Assembly: GCA_016213105.1 (NCBI GenBank)
Contig: JACRBN010000026.1
Location: 62,001-126,000 of the forward strand
Length of the DNA stretch: 64,000 nt
Direction of reading: 5' to 3'
Source of the DNA: Chloroflexota bacterium
GTDB taxonomy: Bacteria; Chloroflexota; Anaerolineae; Anaerolineales; Villigracilaceae
In this document: in pieces, positions 25,874 through 35,593 of the stretch
Position numbering within the stretch: position 1 is the first letter of the stretch
Layout: each line of letters starts with the position of its first letter
The notes under the pieces: model-generated
Databases searched by the model: none
What the model saw: the letters and a program-made list of their open reading frames with translations, nothing else
What the model was told of the DNA's origin: nothing
Made by a program: the position numbers and the translations under genes

Positions 25874-25891
25874 GTTTTAGAAAGAGGCAGT

Positions 25892-26314
25892 ATGCAAATT
25901 ACCCGTCAAGCGGATTATGCTGTGCGCGCAGTGTTATACCTGGCCCGCCTGGGACAGGATGAACGCGCCGCCACCAGCCAGGTCGCTCATGAACAGCACA
26001 TCCCCCCCTCGTTCCTGGCCAAGATCATCTCCCAGCTTTCCATTGCCGGGTTGTTGCACACCTCGCGCGGCGCGCGCGGCGGTGTCACCCTGGCCCGCGA
26101 ACCCAAGGAAATTACCCTGCTCGAGGTCATCGAAGCCATTGATGGACCGATCATGCTCAACGAGTGTGTGGGCGAAAGCGGCTCCTGCACGTTCGATGAA
26201 GATTGTCCCCTCCGTCCGGTCTGGTGCGAAGCGCAGAACGATCTGGTCGCGCGCCTCAAGAGCACCAACTTTGCGCAGATGATTGCACAGGGTCAGGAAA
26301 CCGTCGTCGCGTAG
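25892..26314 (+). CDS. Rrf2-family transcriptional regulator, probable Fe-S sensor
   Basis: 140 residues. The winged helix begins MQITRQADYAVRAVLYLARL, with PPSFLAKIISQLSIAGLL and the wing TSRGARGGVTLA. Three cysteines (C92, C99, C105; ECVGESGSCTFDEDC) match the cluster-binding loop of IscR, NsrR and RsrR, so it probably binds an iron-sulfur cluster and senses redox, NO or Fe-S status. It is monocistronic, with an operator-like palindrome at its promoter. No isc or suf gene is adjacent. Confidence 0.9.
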   Translation: MQITRQADYAVRAVLYLARLGQDERAATSQVAHEQHIPPSFLAKIISQLSIAGLLHTSRGARGGVTLAREPKEITLLEVIEAIDGPIMLNECVGESGSCTFDEDCPLRPVWCEAQNDLVARLKSTNFAQMIAQGQETVVA

Positions 26315-26330
26315 TTCCTTTAAAACCAGT

Positions 26331-26358
26331 GAGTCCTTTTCCAAGAGGAAAGGGACTC
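26331..26358. terminator. Hairpin between the Rrf2 and lipoprotein genes
   Basis: GAGTCCTTTTCC (26331-26342) pairs with GGAAAGGGACTC (26347-26358). It lies 17 bases before the next start codon and lacks a T tract, so it could terminate or stabilise. Confidence 0.5.
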
Positions 26359-26375
26359 ATAATGGGAGGTCAAAA

Positions 26376-27188
26376 ATGAAAAAAATCTCGTCCCGTACCG
26401 CACTTGCAGCCATGTTGCTTTTGGTGACAACCCTGGCCTGTAATTCCGCCAATGTCCTGCCTGGTCTGTTCGCCACCGCCACGCCCACTTTCACCATCAC
26501 CCCCACCTTCACCCCAACCCTGACGCCCAGCCCCACATCCACCTCGACCCCAACGCCGACGCTGACGCCCACACCCCTGCCCAGCGGCGTATCGAAGGTG
26601 GAAAAGCCGGGCGGCGGCACCGTCTTCACCGATTATGATGCGGGATTCACCCTGGAACTCTCCGCGGATTGGCTGGTCATCCCGGCCACTGTCGAGGATC
26701 TCGAGCAAATGAGCGAGGGCCTGAAGGCTTCCAACCCGGACCTGGCCAAGGCCATGCAAAACCTGAAGTCGGTGGACAGCGACGCCCTGCGCCTGATGGC
26801 CTTGAATCAAAACAAGGAAGCCCAGGCAGGCACCATGATTTCGAACGTCAACATCGTGATCCAGCAGGATGACCTGGTCATGGCCTTTCCATTGGATTTC
26901 TTCCTGGACCTGAATGTCGAGCAGATCAAGGCGGCCCTGCCGGGCGCCAAGGTGCTTTCGTCGGGTATCTCCGAAAATGCCAATGGCGTGGAGATCGGCG
27001 TCATCGAAATCGAACTCAAGGCCAGTACTACCGTCGGCCAGTCGGTGACGGCGTATGAGAAGCTGGTGTTCATCAAAACCGAAACAGCCATGTGCGTCAT
27101 CACCTTTGCCGGCCCGAACACTCTTAGGAAAAATGTCACTCCCATGTTTGACGAGGTTGTCGACACGATCCGGCTCATTCAGCCGTAA
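26376..27188 (+). CDS. Lipoprotein with Thr/Pro linker, unknown
   Basis: 270 residues. Lipobox TTLAC, then a long Thr/Pro/Ser linker (about 35-70, repeated TPTFTP and TPTPTL words), then a ~190-residue globular domain beginning YDAGFTLELSADWLVIPAT and ending DEVVDTIRLIQP. Domain size and pattern resemble surface-exposed PsbP-like or SRPBCC-like lipoproteins, but I cannot assign it. The ATG has GGGAGG 6 bases upstream. Confidence 0.75.
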   Translation: MKKISSRTALAAMLLLVTTLACNSANVLPGLFATATPTFTITPTFTPTLTPSPTSTSTPTPTLTPTPLPSGVSKVEKPGGGTVFTDYDAGFTLELSADWLVIPATVEDLEQMSEGLKASNPDLAKAMQNLKSVDSDALRLMALNQNKEAQAGTMISNVNIVIQQDDLVMAFPLDFFLDLNVEQIKAALPGAKVLSSGISENANGVEIGVIEIELKASTTVGQSVTAYEKLVFIKTETAMCVITFAGPNTLRKNVTPMFDEVVDTIRLIQP

Positions 27189-27230
27189 AATGCTCATCCA
27201 AATTTCACAAACCATAATTCCTCCCGTTTT

Positions 27231-27304
27231 ATAATACCCACGGTCACAACTGCGCTTTTCCCGCTTTAGATAAGCGCAATTTGTGACCGCGCTGGGTATA
27301 ATTG
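27231..27304. repeat. TATAAT-ended hairpin repeat, copy B
   Basis: TATAATACCC (27231-27240), arm CGGTCACAACTGCGC, a loop with TTTAGATAA, arm GCGCAATTTGTGACCG and end GGGTATAATT. The right-hand TATAAT (27298-27303) lies 22 bases before the methyltransferase ATG and could be its -10. Confidence 0.9.
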
Positions 27305-27324
27305 GCGGGAGGAATTTTTTTCAC

Positions 27325-27945
27325 ATGACTTCAATATTGCATCGTCAAGAAACAAGTCCATCGTTCAGGGATTGGGTATCCGAAACCTTTCCAATCGAAC
27401 AAGCCTACCGCGCCCACCGCATCGAACACAGCATCCGCAAACACCTGGATGGCGCCAACACCCTCCTGGATTGCGGGAGCGGATCCATGCGGGTGGCCAA
27501 GCTGGTCGAACGCCGCACGGGAATCAAAGCCTATGGCACGGATGTGATCCACCTCAAGGCGGGGCATTCCCGCTTCTGTCTGTGCGCGGGCGAGCACCTG
27601 CCCTTCGCCGACAATTCCTTTGACGTGGTCACGCTGATGTTCGTCCTGCATCACACCAGGGATGCGGAGGTCGCGATCAGGGAATGTGCCCGTGTGGCCC
27701 GCAAGAGTGTATTGATCTTGGAAGATATTTACAGTCATCCACTCGAAAAGGAATGGCTCAAGTTCCTGGATGTGCTGGGCAACTTTACGATTTCGATGGA
27801 CATGCCCTTCCCCTTTACCTTCAAGACCATCGCCGAATGGGAGCGCATTTTTGCGAACCTCGGCTTGCGCCTAGCCGCTTCCGAGAAGATCGTGCCCAGT
27901 CCGCTGCGCCCCAGCCGTCATCGTTTGTTTTTCCTCGAAAAGTGA
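27325..27945 (+). CDS. SAM-dependent methyltransferase (Methyltransf_11 type)
   Basis: 206 residues. SAM-binding motif I is LLDCGSGSMRVAKLV; the acidic motif II (AYGTDVI) and the post-motif ADNSFDVVTLMFVLHHTRD follow in the usual order. The start at 27325 has GGGAGG about 11 bases upstream; the longer frame begins inside the repeat. The substrate is unknown. It stands alone between the TATAAT-ended repeat and a double-hairpin repeat. Confidence 0.85.
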   Translation: MTSILHRQETSPSFRDWVSETFPIEQAYRAHRIEHSIRKHLDGANTLLDCGSGSMRVAKLVERRTGIKAYGTDVIHLKAGHSRFCLCAGEHLPFADNSFDVVTLMFVLHHTRDAEVAIRECARVARKSVLILEDIYSHPLEKEWLKFLDVLGNFTISMDMPFPFTFKTIAEWERIFANLGLRLAASEKIVPSPLRPSRHRLFFLEK

Positions 27946-27949
27946 ATTT

Positions 27950-28008
27950 GGAGTCCAGAAGCTCTGCTTCTGGACAATGAATTTCCGCAAGCAGAGCTTG
28001 CGGAGTCC
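27950..28008. repeat. Double-hairpin repeat (GGAGTCC type), copy 1
   Basis: GTCCAGAAGC/GCTTCTGGAC (27953-27975) and TCCGCAAGC/GCTTGCGGA (27984-28004) are joined by AATGAATTT and bounded by GGAGTCC words. The same two hairpins occur in inverse order at 60255-60314. Confidence 0.88.
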
Positions 28009-28035
28009 ACATAGTAAACACGCAAGGAGATTTTC

Positions 28036-29688
<1,653 letters not shown>

Positions 29689-29690
29689 GC

Positions 29691-30260
29691 ATGGACAAGA
29701 AACGTTTACTCATCATCCTTTCCATCGCAGGGATCGCCGCCCTGCTGGTTATCGTTACGGCCGGCACGCTGATCTCCAGGTATCTGCGCGAACGCGAAGT
29801 CAGGTCCGCCGTCGAGGTGGTCAACATCACCGCCTGCGACGCGGATGCGAGCGGGCTGTGTGTGGTCTCCTTCGGCGCGGATAATGTCGACCGCATGGTC
29901 ATCAATTTCCAACTGCCCTCGGAGGACTTTGCCGCCTTCTACGTCAAGGCCCGCTACGATGACACGACCCTGGTCTTTCCCTGCCAGGTGGTGGCGGGTG
30001 TTCCGACCAGCGTCTATTGCACCGGTGAACGCACGCCGCTGGGCTTGCCCATCGAGATCGAGGCCTACGCCACCGAAGGCGACGTGATGATCGCGCGCGG
30101 CATCCTGCTCGTCTCGGCGGTGGCCCTGCCCACCATGGCCCAGCACACCCAAACGCCCACCCCCACCTCTACCTACACCCCGGGCCCGACGCCGTTGATA
30201 ACGCCCACTCCGACGATATCCACGCCGCCTGTCGTAACACCGAGCAGCTATCCAAATTAG
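29691..30260 (+). CDS. Membrane-anchored protein with Thr/Pro-rich tail, unknown
   Basis: 189 residues starting 2 bases after hutU. One membrane helix (about 6-28), a ~110-residue domain with two cysteine pairs (TACDADASGLCVV; FPCQVVAGVPTSVYC) and a C-terminal Thr/Pro tail (about 150-189). It is probably extracytoplasmic. Cotranscription with hutU may be incidental. No family recognised. Confidence 0.7.
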   Translation: MDKKRLLIILSIAGIAALLVIVTAGTLISRYLREREVRSAVEVVNITACDADASGLCVVSFGADNVDRMVINFQLPSEDFAAFYVKARYDDTTLVFPCQVVAGVPTSVYCTGERTPLGLPIEIEAYATEGDVMIARGILLVSAVALPTMAQHTQTPTPTSTYTPGPTPLITPTPTISTPPVVTPSSYPN

Positions 30261-30267
30261 CGGTCAT

Positions 30268-30297
30268 TTCCCCAGCGCCATCCAGCGCGCTGGGGAA
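30268..30297 (+). terminator. Hairpin after the hutU operon
   Basis: TTCCCCAGCGC (30268-30278) and GCGCTGGGGAA (30287-30297) form the stem, followed by TCTTCCCT. Confidence 0.65.
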
Positions 30298-30308
30298 TCT
30301 TCCCTCCT

Positions 30309-31937
30309 GTGAATAACAACCTGCTTCAAAACGTCGCACTAGCCCTCGGGCAGGATGGGGGGCTAGTGCTTGCCTGCCTCGTCCTTGTAGCCTGGGGCGG
30401 GCTGCTGGTGTTTGCGTACCTGAAAAAGGCTGCGGCGGAGCGCTTCACAGATGTGGAATTGGCTGCTCTGGCATTGAGCGGATGGCCCCTGCCGGCGCTG
30501 CTGCTTTCCCTGTCGATCCTTCTTTTGCGCTTGATCCTGCCCGCGGTGTGGGTGAACGGCCTGGTTCTGGGAATGATGCTGGTCACGGGCGGGATGGCGC
30601 TCCGCGGCGTATGGGGAAGATTCAAGTCGGTCATCGTCCTGCCGCTGCTGTTCTTTTTATTCTTCCTCCTGCTGCGCATCGGTTACGTGGCTGCGGCGGT
30701 GCTGCCCGCCTACTTCGATTCCCCCGAACATTACCGCATCATTCAAGCCCTGCTCGATGTTCGGCCCGCCTGGCCGACCGACTCGTATTATCACCTCGGG
30801 TATCACATCCTCACCGCCGGGTTCGTGGCCTTCACGGGCGCGGATATTGCGCGGGTGATGCTGGTCTTCGGCCAGGTCATCGTGGCGGCTATGCCCCTGC
30901 CCATGTACGTCTTTGTCCGCCGCGTCACGGGGTCGGAGCGCGCCGCCTTCCTGGCGGTCGTGTTCGCGGGAATTGGCTGGTTCGTGCCCGCGCACGCCGT
31001 CAATTGGGGCAAGTATCCTGCCCTGCTGGGCATGCTCGTTTTTCAATTCACGCTGGGACTGGCGCTGCTGGATCTGCGCAAAGCCGCGCTGGCGGCCGCT
31101 GTCTTTGCGGTGTCGATCCACACGCGTATGGCGGTGCTGCCGGCTGTCTGTCTCGCGGCGTGGCTCCTGATGACCCGTCCGAAACTGGGCTGGATTCTCT
31201 CGCTCGGCATCCTGGGAGTCCTGGGCTGGCGATACCAGGATCTGGGAGCGCTGTGGGGCGCCTATGGAAACGGAGCGCTGCTGCTCGCCGCGCTTTTGGC
31301 GGGCCTGTCGATCCGCACCCGGCCGCGCCTGGTGGCGGGTTCCGTGTTTGCCATTTTGATCGGCCTGGCCCTGACCGTGCTCCCGCCCGCCTTCCCCATC
31401 CTCGACCGCCCGTTGACCGAGATGCTGCTCAGCCTGCCGCTGGCCTTCCTAGGCGGCTTGGGCGCCGCGCGCCTGCCAAAGTGGAGTGTGGCCCTGCTGG
31501 CGGTGGTCCTCCTGGCGCATGCGCTGACGATGTACTCCTTTGCGCCCTCCGATTGCTGCCAATTGGCGGGGCGCGATGATATGGCCGCCATGCAGTGGAT
31601 CGAAAAGAATACGCCCGAGGATGCGATCATCCTCATCGCCCGCGCGGACTACAGCCTGGGCGGCGCGACGTTGTATGGGATGGGCACCGATGCGGGCATG
31701 TGGATCACGCCGCTGACGGGGCACGTCACGCCGGCCCTCCCGTACGCCACCGATTTCAGCCAGTTCGACTCCTATCGCAGGTTGTGTTGGGGGGAGGTGT
31801 CCTACGTGTATGTGGGCAACCGGGACGTGAGTTTCAACCTGACTGGCCTGCAAAGCAATCCCGCATGGTACCGGAGCACGTTCTCCCTTCCGACCGTAAC
31901 CATTATTCAGGTGCTCGGCTGCCCGGCCGTGGAATAA
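30309..31937 (+). CDS. Polytopic membrane protein, GT-C-like
   Basis: 542 residues from GTG 30309, with about 10-12 hydrophobic segments and a C-terminal extracytoplasmic part of about 130 residues. That part (DDMAAMQWIEKNTPEDAIIL) is the pattern of the soluble end of many GT-C mannosyl/oligosaccharyl-transferase-like proteins. An acidic loop after the early helices (YFDSPEHYRI) could hold a catalytic Asp/Glu. A specific function is not assignable. No strong ribosome site is visible. Confidence 0.65.
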   Translation: MNNNLLQNVALALGQDGGLVLACLVLVAWGGLLVFAYLKKAAAERFTDVELAALALSGWPLPALLLSLSILLLRLILPAVWVNGLVLGMMLVTGGMALRGVWGRFKSVIVLPLLFFLFFLLLRIGYVAAAVLPAYFDSPEHYRIIQALLDVRPAWPTDSYYHLGYHILTAGFVAFTGADIARVMLVFGQVIVAAMPLPMYVFVRRVTGSERAAFLAVVFAGIGWFVPAHAVNWGKYPALLGMLVFQFTLGLALLDLRKAALAAAVFAVSIHTRMAVLPAVCLAAWLLMTRPKLGWILSLGILGVLGWRYQDLGALWGAYGNGALLLAALLAGLSIRTRPRLVAGSVFAILIGLALTVLPPAFPILDRPLTEMLLSLPLAFLGGLGAARLPKWSVALLAVVLLAHALTMYSFAPSDCCQLAGRDDMAAMQWIEKNTPEDAIILIARADYSLGGATLYGMGTDAGMWITPLTGHVTPALPYATDFSQFDSYRRLCWGEVSYVYVGNRDVSFNLTGLQSNPAWYRSTFSLPTVTIIQVLGCPAVE

Positions 31938-32008
31938 GTTCACATCCCCAATCCCTCGATTATCCCGACATAAACCGCGTTTTCGTTCTTGACATTATAT
32001 TATTGCTC

Positions 32009-32037
32009 TTGACATACTGTATGCTGTACAGTATAAT
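32009..32037 (+). promoter_or_regulatory. Consensus promoter with embedded PadR-type operator
   Basis: TTGACA (32009-32014), a 17-base spacer and TATAAT (32032-32037), both perfect. Between them ATACTGTA (32014-32021) and TACAGTAT (32027-32034) form an 8-bp inverted repeat with a 5-base spacer. PadR binding there would block RNA polymerase. Confidence 0.78.
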
Positions 32038-32054
32038 GCAATCAAAGGTGAATA

Positions 32055-32387
32055 ATGGAAAACGATGAATTGGTTCAAAACATGATCCTGGAACTGCGGC
32101 GCGGGCTGATCTCTATTGCAGTGCTCAGCCAGCTCGACAGGGAGGAGTATGGTTACTCCCTGCTGAAGGCGCTCTCCGACCGCGGCCTGGAGGTGGATCA
32201 GAGCACGCTCTATCCCCTGCTGCGACGGCTCGAGTCGCAGGGCCTGCTCCAGTCCGATTGGCGCATCATGGACGAGTCCCGTCCGCGCCGCTATTACGTT
32301 ATCAGCGCCCAGGGACGCCAGGTGCTGGCACAGTTGAAAAAAGAATGGACTGCCATGACGGAGTCCATGCAAAAGATGTTGTCATAG
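32055..32387 (+). CDS. PadR-family transcriptional regulator
   Basis: 110 residues, the short (class 2) PadR form: winged helix with ISIAVLSQLDREEYGYSLLKAL, DQSTLYPLLRRLESQGLL and DESRPRRYYVISAQGRQVL, then a C-terminal dimer helix. It is followed after 14 bases by a HAAS/DUF1700-like membrane protein, the standard pairing for such regulators. The promoter contains a palindrome that fits autorepression. The inducer is unknown. Confidence 0.92.
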   Translation: MENDELVQNMILELRRGLISIAVLSQLDREEYGYSLLKALSDRGLEVDQSTLYPLLRRLESQGLLQSDWRIMDESRPRRYYVISAQGRQVLAQLKKEWTAMTESMQKMLS

Positions 32388-32401
32388 AAAGGAATAACCT
32401 G

Positions 32402-33409
32402 ATGAACCTGATCGAAAAATACGCTGCTGAAGTTGGCAAGTACCTGCCCCGCAGGAACCGCGCGGATATCGAAGCCGAAATCCGCTCGACGCTGGAGGAT
32501 ATGCTCGAAGAACGGGCCCAGGCTCCGGGCGCGGACCGCGATGCGCTCAGCCTGCAATTGCTCCAGGAATACGGCGCGCCGCGCAAGGTGGCCGAATCCT
32601 ATGGCGCCGTACAGTACCTGATCGGCCCACGCCTGTTCCCCATTTTCGAATTGGTGCTCAAGATCGTGGCCGCCGTTCTTCTGGGGGTTGGCCTGCTGGG
32701 TTTTGGATTCAACGTGGTCCGCATGGATATGGCTGGCCCGGCCTTGGTGGAAGCGCTGGGTAAATTGATAATGGATTCGTTCGGCGGTGTGTTGATGGCA
32801 TTCGGCAATATCGTGCTGGTCTTTGCCATTCTCGAACGCGTCCTGCCCGCCTCGGAACAGGCGGATTTGAACGACAAATGGGAGCCTGCCGAGTTGGCAA
32901 AGGAACCGCACCCCGACCAGGTCAAAACGGCCGACCTGGTAGCCGAGGTGGTTTTCACGGTCATCTTCCTGGCGCTCTTCAACCTGTACCCGCAATACGT
33001 GGGCATTGTCCTCTTCAGCGACGGGCAATGGAGCTTCATCCCCGTTCTGACGGAAGCCTTCTTCCGTTACATGCCGTGGATCAACCTGCTGTGGATATTA
33101 CAGATCGGCTTGGATGTCTGGCTGTTGCGCAAGAGCATGTGGGATGTGCCCACCCGCTTGGTCAACCTGGCCCTCAAACTGGGTTCCATCGCCGTGGCCT
33201 ACGCCATGCTGATCGGGCCTGCCATCATAAAGATCAGCACGGAGTCCCTGGCGGGCACCAGCCTGGCGGATTTAGCCAGGGAATTGTCCCCGCTCTCGCA
33301 GTTCATCCTGATCCCGTTCCTGATTGCCATGATCATCGCCCCGGTCGTGGAGATCATTCAGACCGTCTATCATCTGTTTCGCCATCGCTCCCCGCGCCAT
33401 TTGAAGTGA
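32402..33409 (+). CDS. HAAS-domain (DUF1700-like) multi-pass membrane protein
   Basis: 335 residues. The N-terminal cytoplasmic helical domain (MNLIEKYAAEVGKYLPRRNR... EEIRSTL-type, about 1-70) resembles the HAAS signalling domain encoded next to PadR regulators. About 6 membrane helices follow. ATG 32402 follows AGGAAT. It is probably the target gene of the PadR regulator in the same operon; the family's precise role is not established. Confidence 0.78.
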   Translation: MNLIEKYAAEVGKYLPRRNRADIEAEIRSTLEDMLEERAQAPGADRDALSLQLLQEYGAPRKVAESYGAVQYLIGPRLFPIFELVLKIVAAVLLGVGLLGFGFNVVRMDMAGPALVEALGKLIMDSFGGVLMAFGNIVLVFAILERVLPASEQADLNDKWEPAELAKEPHPDQVKTADLVAEVVFTVIFLALFNLYPQYVGIVLFSDGQWSFIPVLTEAFFRYMPWINLLWILQIGLDVWLLRKSMWDVPTRLVNLALKLGSIAVAYAMLIGPAIIKISTESLAGTSLADLARELSPLSQFILIPFLIAMIIAPVVEIIQTVYHLFRHRSPRHLK

Positions 33410-33426
33410 AGTGATGACCGCAACAA

Positions 33427-33468
33427 AAGCAGGCGCCAGCCGCCGGGTGACTGGCGCCTGCTTATTTC
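33427..33468 (+). terminator. Intrinsic terminator of the PadR operon
   Basis: AAGCAGGCGCCAG (33427-33439) pairs with CTGGCGCCTGCTT (33451-33463), followed by ATTTC. Confidence 0.85.
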
Positions 33469-33513
33469 AACGAACTTGGCATCTTCTAAAAAATTTGGGG
33501 TGAAATTCCAGAT

Positions 33514-33600
33514 CTAAAGGTTTTCCGCATTAACCATCGTTATATTTGGCAGGAATCCCTTGCGCACCGAGACGGCTGATAGCATAGGAAACCTTTAGGG
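33514..33600. other. Long-range stem in a non-coding gap
   Basis: CTAAAGGTTTTCC near 33514 pairs, apart from one bulge, with GGAAACCTTTAG near 33587, closing a ~60-base loop. It is the first part of the 549-bp gap 33410-33958, which is visibly AT-richer than its surroundings. No protein gene is convincing there. Confidence 0.4.
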
Positions 33601-33616
33601 TCTTTCCCCCATTTTA

Positions 33617-33876
33617 TTGAGAAGATACGTAATTGGACTATATTGGTAGGATAAACCTGGTACTGTGGTAGGACTTGATTTCCTCAGTAAAAGAGAGTAA
33701 GATATAAGCACCTAACAAAAATGCAAGGTTATGAAAGTCGAATACGACCAACCTCCCTCACAGGTAAGGTTGTAGATTTATCGGTGCTTTACTGGTATTT
33801 ATCGGTAGTCAACAAAGCTTTATTGGTAGGAGAGAGAGTGAGCGGACCTCTGACCAGGGTCCGCTCATTGTGTTTT
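33617..33876 (+). ncRNA. Candidate small RNA gene
   Basis: TTGAGA (33617-33622), a 16-base spacer and TATATT (33639-33644) form a plausible promoter. A hairpin terminator follows at 33839-33867 with TTGTGTTTT. The ~225-base transcript would have no credible ORF, and repeats of the words TTGGTAGG and CGGTAG occur along it. I cannot match it to tmRNA, 6S, RNase P or SRP RNA. Confidence 0.35.
33839..33876 (+). terminator. Orphan plus-strand terminator
   Basis: TGAGCGGACC (33839-33848) pairs with GGTCCGCTCA (33858-33867), followed by TTGTGTTTT. No annotated plus-strand gene ends in front of it. Confidence 0.75.
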
Positions 33877-33885
33877 AAACAGCAA

Positions 33886-33939
33886 ACGTCCCGCAGAGTT
33901 TTGTCCCCCAACTGGGAGACCATCAACTCTGTGGGACGT
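33886..33939 (-). terminator. Terminator of glnA
   Basis: ACGTCCC(A/G)CAGAGTT arms at 33886-33900 and 33925-33939, with an inner CTCCCAGTTGGGGG hairpin. Read on the minus strand, the structure follows the glnA stop by 20 bases and ends in TTGCTGTTT. Confidence 0.75.
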
Positions 33940-33958
33940 TATTTTTCTGGAGCTTATT

Positions 33959-35380
33959 TTACACGTCGAAGTACAGGCTCATCTCGTACGGGTGCGGACG
34001 ATTGCGCACGGCGAAATACTCCGCATTGCGCTTGTAGTCCACCCACTGCTGGAGCATCTCCGCGCTGAAGACGCCGCCCGCGGTGAGGAAGTCGTGGTCC
34101 GCTTCGAGGGCGGACAAGGCTTCGTTAAGGGAGGCAGGCAGGGGCTTGATTTTTGCGCGCTGCTCATCGCTCCAGGAAAAGACGTTCGCGTCGAACGGGC
34201 CGAAGCCTTCGGCGGTTGGGTCGATCTGGTTGCGGATCCCATCCAGGCCGGCCATCAACTGCGCGGCCAGCATCAAATACACGTTGCCGGTGGCGTCGGG
34301 CGGGCGGAATTCCATGCGGGCGGTGTCGGGCTGGGTGGCGTACTTGGGGATGCGCACCGCGGCGCTGCGATTGCCCAGCGAGAAGAAGGAGTTGACCGGG
34401 GCTTCAAATCCAGGCACCAGGCGGCGGTAGGAATTGGTCGACGGGTTGGTCAGCGCCAGCACGGCGGGTCCGTGCTTGAGCAGGCCGCCGATGTAGTACA
34501 GTCCCGTCTGGCTCAAACAGCCGTAGCCTTTGGCGTCGTAGAAAACATTCTTTTGATTCTTGAACAGGTGCTGGTGGAAGTGCATGCCGCTGCCTGCCTC
34601 GCCGAAGAGCGGCTTGGGCATGAAGGTGGCGGTCTGCCCGCTTTCGTGCGCGGTCATCTTGGTGACGTACTTGATGATCATGGTCGCGTCGCCCGCCTGG
34701 ATGAGTCCCATCATGGGCGTTTCGATTTCGCACTGGCCCGGGCCACCGACCTCGTGGTGATGGTACTTGACGGGCACGCCCATGCGCTCCATGTGCGCGG
34801 TCATGCGCGTGCGGATCTTGTAGAGCTGATCCTTGGGCGGGATGGCGTGGTAACCGCCGTGCAGGGGGATGTAGTGGCCGTGGCCGCCGTCCCCGCTGTT
34901 CCAATCGGCTTCGTTGCTCTGGACGGTGTAGCCCGCGCGGTTGACGCCGTTCTCGTAGCTGACGCTGTCGAAGATGTAGAACTCGAACTCGGGCCCCCAG
35001 CGGCTCTCGTCCGCGATGCCGGTGGAGCGCATGTACTCCTCGGCGCGGATGGCGATGTTGCGCGGGTCGTTCGTGAAGATCTCGTGCGTGTCGGCTTCGA
35101 GCGTGCGGCAGATGAAACTGAGGGTGGCCGTTTCCCAGAAGGGATCGAGGAAGGCCGTGCCCAGGTCGGGGACGAGCACCATGTCGCCCGCCTTGACCGA
35201 CTTCAGCCCGACGGAAGACCCATCGAAGCCGATGCCGTCCTCCATTAACTTGGGCTCGAACTGGCTGGCGGGGATGGTGAGGTGATGCCAGCGTCCCCAC
35301 AGATCGCAGAACTTCAGGTCGATAACCTGAACGCCCTGCTCGGCGATGTAATGTTGCGCCTGTTCAAAAGTTTGAAACAT
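33959..35380 (-). CDS. glnA: Glutamine synthetase, type I
   Basis: 473 residues. It makes glutamine from glutamate, ammonia and ATP. DGIGFDGSSV, the metal-binding WGPEFEFYIF, HHEVGGPGQCEIE, the latch MPKPLFGEAGSGMHFHQHLF, NRSAAVRIP and RMEFRPPD are all present. The adenylylation-site tyrosine region of enterobacterial GSI (NLYDLPP) is NVFSWSDEQ here, so adenylylation control is unlikely. GGAG lies 5 bases before the ATG. It is monocistronic, with a structured terminator. Confidence 0.97.
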   Translation of the reverse strand: MFQTFEQAQHYIAEQGVQVIDLKFCDLWGRWHHLTIPASQFEPKLMEDGIGFDGSSVGLKSVKAGDMVLVPDLGTAFLDPFWETATLSFICRTLEADTHEIFTNDPRNIAIRAEEYMRSTGIADESRWGPEFEFYIFDSVSYENGVNRAGYTVQSNEADWNSGDGGHGHYIPLHGGYHAIPPKDQLYKIRTRMTAHMERMGVPVKYHHHEVGGPGQCEIETPMMGLIQAGDATMIIKYVTKMTAHESGQTATFMPKPLFGEAGSGMHFHQHLFKNQKNVFYDAKGYGCLSQTGLYYIGGLLKHGPAVLALTNPSTNSYRRLVPGFEAPVNSFFSLGNRSAAVRIPKYATQPDTARMEFRPPDATGNVYLMLAAQLMAGLDGIRNQIDPTAEGFGPFDANVFSWSDEQRAKIKPLPASLNEALSALEADHDFLTAGGVFSAEMLQQWVDYKRNAEYFAVRNRPHPYEMSLYFDV

Positions 35381-35496
35381 AGTTTCTCCATGTCAGGAAA
35401 ATGCGGACCTGCATACGATAGCACGGAAGCGACTTGGGGATAAGTGAATTCCATCCTTGCGAAGGGCTGGGCCTGTCACGTCTTGGCCGTGATGGA

Positions 35497-35547
35497 TTGA
35501 CAAGCCCCCCTGTACATTTTACAATCATAACTGAACATTGTTCGGTT
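35497..35547 (+). promoter_or_regulatory. Promoter and operator of the TetR-family gene
   Basis: TTGACA (35497-35502), a 17-base spacer and TACAAT (35520-35525). AACTGAACA (35529-35537) and TGTTCGGTT (35539-35547) form an inverted repeat with 8 of 9 pairs right at the expected transcription start, as for TetR autorepression. Confidence 0.72.
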
Positions 35548-35593
35548 ATTGTCGTATTTTATCCCTGCCTGCCCTTGAGGAAAACCTGCCTTT

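Noticed and set aside
25727-25891. N-terminal extension of the Rrf2 regulator
   Set aside because: The extra 55 residues are encoded by the hairpin repeat and promoter; MQITRQADYA is the family start.
27950-28008. CRISPR-like repeat
   Set aside because: Only palindrome pairs; no regularly spaced repeats with unique spacers anywhere in the window, and no cas genes.
33721-34068. 115-residue plus-strand ORF running into the end of glnA
   Set aside because: It reads through the terminators at 33839-33939 and into antisense glnA, has no ribosome site and has a composition unlike a protein.
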